Part shown: piece after piece, positions 56,669-64,000 of the stretch
Position numbering within the stretch: position 1 is the first letter of the stretch
Layout: every line of letters starts with the position of its first letter
Assembly (NCBI GenBank): GCA_032716605.1
Contig: CM064545.1
Location: forward strand, 10,447,479-10,511,478
Reading direction: 5' to 3'
Length of the DNA: 64,000 nt
Origin: Paralithodes platypus
Taxonomy: Eukaryota; Arthropoda; Malacostraca; Decapoda; Lithodidae
Program-made: the position numbers and the translations under genes
The notes under the pieces: model-generated
Database searches by the model: none
What the model was told of the DNA's origin: nothing
Seen by the model: only the letters and a program-made list of their open reading frames with translations

Positions 56669-57005
56669 AATGCCAAACTATGACTACGTCATGGTGTTCC
56701 CCCATTTGAATTACAAAATGCGGAACTATACCGTCATGAATCCATTATACTCACGTCATCTGGAATCGGACAATGCCAAACTATGACTACGTCATGGTGA
56801 ACTATGCCAAAGTCATATGAATCCAGTGATGGCGAATTTTATACGTGTCATCGGATAATGGAAAACTATGACTACGTCATGGTGAACTATGCCAACGTCA
56901 TATGGATCCAGTGATGGCGAACTTTATATGTGTCATCGGATAATGCAAAACTATGACTACATCAAGGTGAACTATACCAACGTCATATGGATCCAGTGAT
57001 GGCGA
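56669..57005. repeat. Minisatellite with TACGTCAT cores upstream of the transposase
   Basis: Four units of 84-104 bp starting near 56669, 56773, 56857 and 56942. Each contains AAACTATGACTACGTCATGG and, in most, GATCCAGTGATGGCGAA. It lies just before the transposase start, so it may be part of its promoter. Confidence 0.75.
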
Positions 57006-57166
57006 ACTTGCGTCATGACAACTATCAACGTCAATTACGTTTTTCCTTTATTTTATTTTCTTGGTTTCAGCATCATAAGCCAACTACTACCTGCCGCCAT
57101 ACGCCAGCCTGCCGCCATACACCAGCCTGCCACCATTCGCCAGCTTGCCGCCATACTCCAGCTGCC

Positions 57167-60100
57167 ATGTCGAAGGACAACAGGGAAGCCATGAAACGCC
57201 GTTTGCGGGACTCCGAGCTGGAGGATGGGGTGAACGAGGTGCTGGACCTGCCGACAGACGAGACGGAGAGCGAGAGTCAGTCGGACGAGTGGTCGACTGG
57301 GGATGAAGATTGGGCTTCACCTCCGCCCAAGCGACTCCACGTCGACGCCCACGCCTCGGCCGATCCACCACCAGCCCCAGCAATGGCGGACGACCCACCA
57401 CCACCACCACTAGAAGCACCAGCCCCAGCAACGGCGGAAGACCCACCACCACCACCACCAGCTGAACCAGCCCCAGCAGATCCACCACCACCACCATCCA
57501 TCCCATCCACATCCCATCCCATCCCATCTACATCTCATCCCATCCCATCTACATCTCATCCCATCCCATCTACATCTCTACCAGTCCCTAACATCACCGA
57601 TTACCTCCTACCATCACCCAACTTCCCCCAACTTCACACGTCACCTCTTCCATCCACCTCGCGTGGTGGTGCCTCATCCTTGCTTCCAGCAGGATCACCA
57701 GCCCGCAGCCCACACATGTTTGCTACGCTACTTGCTGTGGGCACTTTGAATACCCCGCCTTCGCATGTCTTGGAAACGGTCACCCCCGAAGTGTCCCCCT
57801 TCAGCGACACATCGTTGACCCCCTCGGCATTTGTTCTGCCTGAACATCGAGCCGCAATCCGTGCTAAGGTTGCTGAAGCCGCAATGCGTGCTCAGGTTGT
57901 TGCTGAGGTGCCACGTACAGCGTTGAATCCTCCAGCAGCAATCGAGGAACTTCTTCCCCAAAGGCTTCCTCTTCACCGTTCACCAACTGGTACAGCTGCA
58001 CCAGGTTGACCAGCTCCACACCTTTCACCTCCTGGTGCTGCACCAGGTTCACCGGCTTCTGCATCAGATGAGGCAGAAGCCCCCCCCCCCACTCTCCCCC
58101 TCGACCTACCACCTAGGCCAAGCCGGAGGCCAGGGCCCCGTAGGGGGGCAGGTGGTAGGCCCAGGGGCCGCAGAGGTGTTCCTCGCGGTGGTCCTCGCGG
58201 TGGTCGTGGCCGTGCTTGCGATCATGCCCCCGATCGTGATGCCGGTTGGACCGACGCCCGCTTCAACCCCCAGGTTGGTCCGTTCACAGGGACCACAGGG
58301 ACCCCTGGCATGCAGGTTCCAATGTCGGTGACTCCTCTCCAGTTCTTCCAGCTCTTCTTCACAAGGGAGATGCTGCAATTCCTGGTAGTGGAGACAAATG
58401 CTTATGCCAAGTTTGTTGACGGAGCAGCCGCTGTTTGGCACCTGTTTGGTGAGGAGGAAATGACCAAATTCCTTGGCCTGTACTTCCTCATGGGCATTAC
58501 AAAGACTCCTTCTCTGAGTCACTGCTGGCATACAACTATCCTTCACGACTACCCAGCATTTCGGAGAACGATGAGTAGGACTCAGTTTCTAGCCTTGTTG
58601 AAGTATTTCCATGCTTTCAACAACAAGGCAGTCAGCAGGCAGAACACGGACAGGCTTGTGAAGGTTCAGACGGTGATGGAATACCTACTTGAAGTCTTCA
58701 AGCTGGCATATAGTATAGTTGGTTGTTGGAAGGAACATAATAATTTATATTGGTTCAGGGGTAATTTATCGAGAGGACTTCCCTAGTGGTTAAGGCCCCA
58801 TTAATTGCTCTTTCCATTAACATATGCATAGCCTACGTGAGTTGCAGTTGGGATGTGTGTACATGCTTAGATTGATATGCAGGATTTGAAGTTGCATAAT
58901 AAATCGTAGGCAGTGTCCACCATTCTTTAACTGTCTTCGTGGTGCGATGCATAAGGTGTTGATTTTCGGTGTGAGCATCCTGGATTCGAATCCACGGACT
59001 GCCACATGTGTTTGTAAATTTCATTAATCGATTTTAGGAGTATAGTTGGTTGTTGGAAGGAACATAATCATTTATATTGGTTCAGGGGTAATTTATCGAG
59101 AGGACTTCCCTAGTGGTTAAGGCCCCATTAATTGCTCTTTCCATTCACATATGCATAGCCTACGTGAGTTGCAGTTGGGATGTGTGTACATGCTTAGATT
59201 GATATGCAGGATTCGAAGTTGCATAATAAATCGTAGGCAGTGTCCACCATTCTTTAACTGTCTTCATGGTGCGATGCATAAGGTGTTGATTTTCGGTGTG
59301 AGCATCCTGGATTCGAATCCACGGACTGCCACATGTGTTTGTAAATTTCATTAATCGATTTTAGGAGTATAGTTGGTTGTTGGAAGGAACATAATAATTG
59401 ATATTGGTTCAGGGGTAATTTATCGAGAGGACTTCCCTAGTGGTTAAGGCCCCATTAATTGCTCTTTCCATTCACATAATTATGCATAGCCTACGTGAGT
59501 TGCAGCTGGGATGTGTGTACATGCTTAGATTGATATGCAGGATTCGAAGTTGCATAATAAATCGTAGGCAGTGTCCACCATTCTGTAACTGTCTTCGTGG
59601 TGCGATGTATAAGGTGTTGATTTTCGGTGTGAGCATCCTGGATTCGAATCCACGGACTGCCACATGTGTTTGTAAATTTCATTAATCGATTTTAGGAGTA
59701 TAGTTGGTTGTTGGAAGGAACATAATAATTGATATTGGTTCAGGGGTAATTTATCGAAAGGACTTCCCTAGTGGTTAAGGCCCCATTAATTGCTCTTTCC
59801 ATTCACATATGCATAGCCTACGTGAGTTGCAGTTGGGATGTGTGTACATGCTTAGATTGATATGCAGGATTCGAAGTTGCATAATAAATCGTAGGCAGTG
59901 TCCACCATTCTTTAACTGTCTTCGTGGTGCGATGCATAAGGTGTTGATTTTCGGTGTGAGCATCCTGGATTCGAATCCACGGACTGCCACATGTGTTTGT
60001 AAATTTCATTAATCGATTTTAGGAGTATAGTTGGCTGTTGGAAGGAACAAAATAATACATCCCCGCCGAAAAGCTGTCCCTTGACGAAGGCAGCCTTGGA

Positions 60101-61514
60101 TGGAAGGGTCGCCTTTCATTCAAGATTTACAACCCAATGAAGCAGACAAAGTACGGTATCAAGCTGTACATCCTGGCAGAGGCGTTGACTGGCTATGTGT
60201 GGGACTTTCGGGTCTACACCGGTGCGGGTCGTTCTCTCCAGGAGACGGTGGAGGGTCTCACGGAGTCCTTCAGAGGCCAGGGGTCCAAGCTGTACATGGA
60301 CAACTATTACAACTCAGTTGACCTGTGCCAGCAAATGCTCACACACAACATCTATGTGTGTGGCACCCTGCGCCTTGCACGAGGAGCTCCTAAGCGGTTG
60401 TGCGACCTTGCTAAAGCAAAAGAGCTTAAACGCGATGCGACCATAGCAATGAACAACGGCTTAACCATGGTCCTACTTTGGCGAGACAAGCGCATCGTCA
60501 ACATGGTGTCCACCTTCCACAAACATGACACCATCTCGAAGCTTGTCAATTTCAAAGAGAAGGACCAACAGGGCAGGTGGCATCGTGGACATAAGGAGAT
60601 CGTCAAACCTGTTTGTGTTGAAGACTACAACTTCCACATGGGTGGGGTGGATCACTTCGACCAGATGGTCCAGTACTACCCCATCCAGCGAAGGACGGTC
60701 AAGTGGACGAAGAAGATCACCTTCTACTTCATCCAAATGGCCCTCTTCAACGCCCATTTCCTGTACAGGAAGTCCTACCCAAGGAAGAAAATTATCTTGC
60801 TCGACTTCCAGGAGCACGTCTGTACGTCCTTGCTGGAATTTAACCCTGCAGAGTGGCCTATGTCGGGGAGGCCAGTCACCGAGCACAAGATCTGCCTCGT
60901 GACCAGCGTGAGCCACAGAGGCATGCACGCAGGCAACGGCAACCTAGTGGATCATCTGGGTCGTCCGACGACGGCCATCCAGACTCCCCAGCCCCTGCTG
61001 CTCCTGCCAACAATCCACCCTCTCCTGTTGCTGTTCCTGGTGGAGGCGTTGAGAGGGCACCACGTCTCGATGTCCCCTCCCCACCACCAGAACCAGATGA
61101 TGCTGCTGCTGATGCTGCTGCCCCGGGGGAAACTATGTCCTGGTTCAACCCCCCGTGGTACTAGCACCTGATGCAGCTGCTGCTGGTGACGATGGGGAAG
61201 CAGCTCTTGAAGCTGCCAACCAACCGCCACCAGTACTGGAAGCAGCACGAGCGGTGCGAGTCCGGAGACCTCGACCTGGAGTGGTCCCAAGGCCCTGTTC
61301 TGTTGTTCTGAACCATATCCGGCTGAACAAGGACTTGGACCATTCTCGGGAGAGGATTCCGGCCAAGAAGCGACTCCGTTGCTATTACTGCAAAGTAATA
61401 AACGGCGCTCGCAAGGACACAAGCTTCCGCTGCACGACTTGCACGGTTGCCCTCTGCATTGGCGTCAACAACTGCTTCAACCTTTTCCATAGCCATAATG
61501 CAGGTGTCCTATAG
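57167..61514 (+). pseudogene. piggyBac-type transposase, interrupted
   Basis: Starts MSKDN at 57167 (an upstream in-frame extension is only a CCGCCATAC repeat). Acidic N-terminus (TDETESESQSDEWSTGDEDW), Pro-rich stretch with SIPSTSHP repeats, an in-frame TGA at 58007-58009, an Arg/Gly-rich segment (58110-58220), then the piggyBac domain from about 58300. The frame is cut after FKLAY by the array at 58712-60055 and resumes in frame with IPAEKLSLDEG. The three catalytic Asp are present: codons 60083 (SLDEG), 60299 (YMDNYY) and 60650 (GGVDHFDQM). Two frameshifts (about 60945 and 61150) precede a Cys/His zinc-binding C-terminus (CYYCKVINGARK ... CTTCTVALC ... HSH, 61375-61500). It would cut and paste DNA at TTAA. 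The catalytic core is intact, but the gene is broken. Confidence 0.9.
58712..60055 (+). repeat. Four-unit tRNA-like tandem array inside the transposase gene
   Basis: Units of about 327, 327, 331 and 329 bp, each with a box B-like GATTCGAATCC before ACGGACTGCC, homologous to 19281-19867. The array starts and ends mid-unit at a TATAG and an AATA edge. The displaced length (58709 to 60056) is 1347 bases, a multiple of three. Confidence 0.9.
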
Positions 61515-61529
61515 TCAGGAGCTATGTGC

Positions 61530-61769
61530 AATCATTCATTCATTCATTCATTGATTCATTCATTCATTCATTTCTCTTCTTCATTCACCTGGCTCCATTC
61601 ACCCACCTTCATTCACCCACCTTCATTCACCCACCCTCGTTCACCCACCGACATTCACCCACCGACATATATAGGCCTCCTGGGGAAACCATTCTAAAAA
61701 AATAACGAGTCAAATGCAGTACCTCCTTGGGTGGCTTGGAAATCTGCATATTTCTCAGGTTTGACACCT

Positions 61770-61840
<71 letters not shown>
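61530..61840. repeat. (CATT)n, CATTCACCCACC repeats and (TA)n
   Basis: (CATT)n at about 61528-61572, a 12-base CATTCACCCAC minisatellite to about 61668, and (TA)n at 61772-61840. All are 3' of the transposase. Confidence 0.9.
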
Positions 61841-61844
<4 letters not shown>

Positions 61845-61987
61845 CCATGCACAGATACACACATTTTTGTTACCATTCATTATATTTTGTTTGAATATTT
61901 ATATATTACTTTATGTGTGTGTACAATAGAATTATTTCTGAATTTATTACTTGAAGATAACCTGGCTTTCTTGTTTTGTTTTTTCAG

Positions 61988-62041
61988 TGTCAACCCAGGA
62001 GCCATTTCCCTTCTCGTTGGAAAGGGTTGTGGCCCTACCAG
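61988..62041 (+). other. Candidate 54-bp internal exon
   Basis: A pyrimidine tract ending TTTTTTCAG (61987) precedes 54 bases with no stop in two frames, then GTAAGT at 62042, a full U1 consensus. Length is a multiple of three. It could be an exon of an unseen host gene, an exon of the piggyBac transcript, or chance. No neighbouring exon is identified. Confidence 0.35.
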
Positions 62042-62985
62042 GTAAGTAAAATTGACAACCTTCATGACTGACATGTGTTCTATGAACATTATACAATTAT
62101 TGGCAAGGAAAATTATATAAAAGTGTTGTATATTGTGGCAAAGTTATACAACTGTATAAACATTCTCATATATTTACATAACAATAACAATGCATGGAAA
62201 GAATTGCGCATAGCTCGCGAACCAATTATGCTATATTATTTTGGCTTTCACCATTAGAAAGAGCATAATTTTTCGATTACGGTGATATAAACAGTTATAT
62301 ACGTATCCGAGCAAATAAAGCAACGCCGAGGTGGGGAACAGCTCGGAACCCGGCTAGCGTCGGCGGAACGGAGACGAGTGAAGCGTAAATATTCGCATTT
62401 TGGCTCTTCATTTCAAATATTCATAGAGCAAAAAGTATTTGTCGTAGGAACTTCTATTTTTTTTTTATTCTCTTCAGCATTATCTGCCGTATTCATAAAG
62501 CCTAAATTGAGAACCATAGACATCGTAACAACGAAATAATTCGCAAATGTTATAACCCATATCATGCAAAGTCATATTTTGTTTGTTTTCGGTCACTGCT
62601 TGAGAACTATAAAAGATAGACAATTTCTGTTTTCAGATTTGGAAAGAGGAGAAAAAATACCATTATTTGTGCAATATATGGTCATCACTCACAATTTCGA
62701 GATAGGACGGTGTGAAGACAACTGCCCGGAAAAAACCTTTATTCCGGAGTCGTTTACATTTTCATATTGCGATTTTTGTACATTTTGGTTTTTTGTTTTA
62801 TAATGTAGTATAGTTATTCCTCTTTCCATTGACATATGATACATCACAATAAACAACATTCTGGTAGATGAAAATACAGAAAAAAACAAGGTTTCGAAAA
62901 CTCGCCCAGCCTGGAATTTCATGGCAAATTAGAGAAGGGCTCACCATTTGCAATATATTTAAGTTACCAGATACGAGAGGGTTAA

Positions 62986-63735
62986 GCACTATACTATGGC
63001 ATGTGATAATATTAATTCCTCAATAGGTAATATAACTCCTCAGACCTCGAAAGATATTCACTATGGCTTCAGTCGATCCTTGAATGGGAGGGTATTTTTA
63101 GGACTCGATTGCTAACATGTTAGTTAAATCAAGCCCTAGAATTGTTTGCCTTATATTGGTTTCCGTCGGGGTAGTGCCGACTTCGGCTAAGATGTCCCAG
63201 GTCAGGTGTGCGAAGGTCATAAGTGCAGGGGGCGTATTCCGGGGGGATTTGGAGGACCCCCTAGAAGTTTGCGGGCAGGTGAGTAGACCTCTTCGTGGAA
63301 GAACGGCGTAACTGCTCCTTGTTAGTGTGTCCATGTTGGTCCTTGTGATTCTGACTGTACACTATTTTCTTCTTCATGGTCTCGTGGTGCTTGTGGGGAA
63401 CGGGAATGGTTTTGCCTGGCATTGTTGGTAGATCAGGTTCTATTGTGGCAATTCTCGCGTCTCGTCTGGTAAGTTGTAGTGGTGCACAGGTAGGTTTTGG
63501 GCGGCTATGTGTTGTGGGTTTTGTTAGGGTTTTCCTGCTTTCACGTGGTTTTGATGCCGCGTTGGTCTTCCGTGTTGGAGGTGAATTTTCTTTCTCGGTG
63601 TGGGTGTTCTGTGCCTGGTTTCTGTTGCTGTCTTAATTATTGATAAAATTAATTAGAAATAAAGTGTTCTCCTTAAAAAAACACAATTTAATCTTTCTGA
63701 TTTTGTAAACTATAATTATAATAAGCTTAAAATTG
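62986..63735. other. Unassigned GC-richer sequence
   Basis: 63100-63630 differs in composition from its AT-rich surroundings and has open frames on both strands (63098-63334 minus, 63376-63636 plus) without known motifs. It may be the 5' part of the element starting downstream. Confidence 0.35.
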
Positions 63736-63738
63736 ATT

Positions 63739-64000
63739 TAATAAATTTGCATAAACATTTTGTAATTACTACAGTAGATAAAGCCAGCAATAACTATAGC
63801 TTCATAATTATTATGTAAGAAATTGTATCTAAAAAACATGAAAAAAGAACTAGGCATTAAAGGTAATATATTTCATAAAAATATTTGCGGTAATTCTGTT
63901 TATGAAATTCAGGAAAATTTAATTGTTGATAACTTAATTTATGAATACACTAATACAAATATAACCTTTGATATTAAACTTTCTGATAAGAATAAATGCA
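63739..64000 (+). pseudogene. Penelope-like element ORF, N-terminal part (cut by window edge)
   Basis: Translation gives LHKHFVITTVDKASNNYSF, then after a stop and frameshift near 63815-63840 KELGIKGNIF and later VDNLIYEYTN with DIKLSDKNK. This resembles the region before the RT palm in Penelope-like elements (a VPADKA.NN motif followed by an ELG block). Only the start is inside the window. Confidence 0.5.

Larger units (their letters stand above)
46484..62981 (+). mobile_element. Probable large piggyBac element, host to nested insertions
   Basis: TTAA at 46480-46483 is followed by CCCTCTCGCAT, and TTAA at 62982-62985 is preceded by the inverted ATACGAGAGGG (first 8 bases identical, 10 of 11 overall). 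The transposase at 57167-61514 lies between. The span is 16.5 kb, but Gypsy-B with its target duplication accounts for 8.06 kb and the tRNA-like array for 1.35 kb, leaving about 7 kb. That is large for piggyBac. If the ends belong to different copies, the transposase still stands alone. Confidence 0.5.

Noticed and set aside
57087..57527. Minus-strand Gly/Val-rich ORFs opposite the transposase N-terminus
   Set aside because: Low-complexity shadows of the Pro-rich coding repeat.

Overview
This is a eukaryotic window built almost entirely of nested transposable elements. I see no complete host gene, rRNA, functional tRNA or CRISPR array. The mix of Gypsy LTR elements, CR1 and RTE/Jockey-like LINEs, tRNA-derived SINEs, piggyBac-type TTAA elements, a Penelope-like fragment and long (TA)n tracts fits an arthropod, most likely a decapod crustacean. 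That assignment is inference from repeat content only.

Layout. (1) 66-12047 is a complete minus-strand Gypsy element (Gypsy-1). It has 2.66 kb LTRs, a 5-bp TTAAA target duplication, a tRNA-Leu-type primer site and a decayed gag-pol. A LINE tail is inserted in its RT and a 957-bp TTAA element in one LTR. (2) 12.9-19.9 kb holds a SINE, minisatellites, a 5'-truncated LINE and a two-copy tRNA-like repeat. (3) 19873-28994 is Gypsy-A (plus strand), with one uninterrupted 1195-codon ORF. Its domain order is abnormal: Gag, zinc knuckle, protease, integrase, RNase H. The RT palm is absent and integrase precedes RNase H. (4) 29.3-33.3 kb has a TTAA MITE, a SINE, minisatellites, a CR1 fragment and (TA)n. 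(5) About 33.7-40.95 kb is a near full-length CR1 with an SGNH-esterase ORF1 and an EN-RT ORF2. ORF2 is split by a probable solo LTR (35980-38249), and the CR1 tail is split by a MITE. (6) 41.4-46.5 kb has LINE remnants, a near-perfect 217-bp hairpin and unexplained sequence. (7) 46484-62981 is bounded by TTAA plus matching CCCTCTCG termini and encloses a broken piggyBac transposase. I read it as one large piggyBac element. Gypsy-B (47098-55147, minus strand), a second copy of the rearranged Gypsy-A family, is inserted in it, and its transposase is split by a four-unit tRNA-like tandem array. (8) The right edge has the start of a probable Penelope-like ORF.

The most interesting system is the Gypsy-A/B family. 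Two independently inserted copies share the same rearranged polyprotein and the same loss of catalytic residues (integrase second Asp to Val, RNase H first Asp to Glu), so the rearranged form itself seems to have been mobilised, presumably in trans. A second theme is TTAA-targeting elements: a probable autonomous piggyBac remnant plus four structurally different non-autonomous families, one with three copies here. They punctuate the LTRs and LINEs and let the order of insertions be read.
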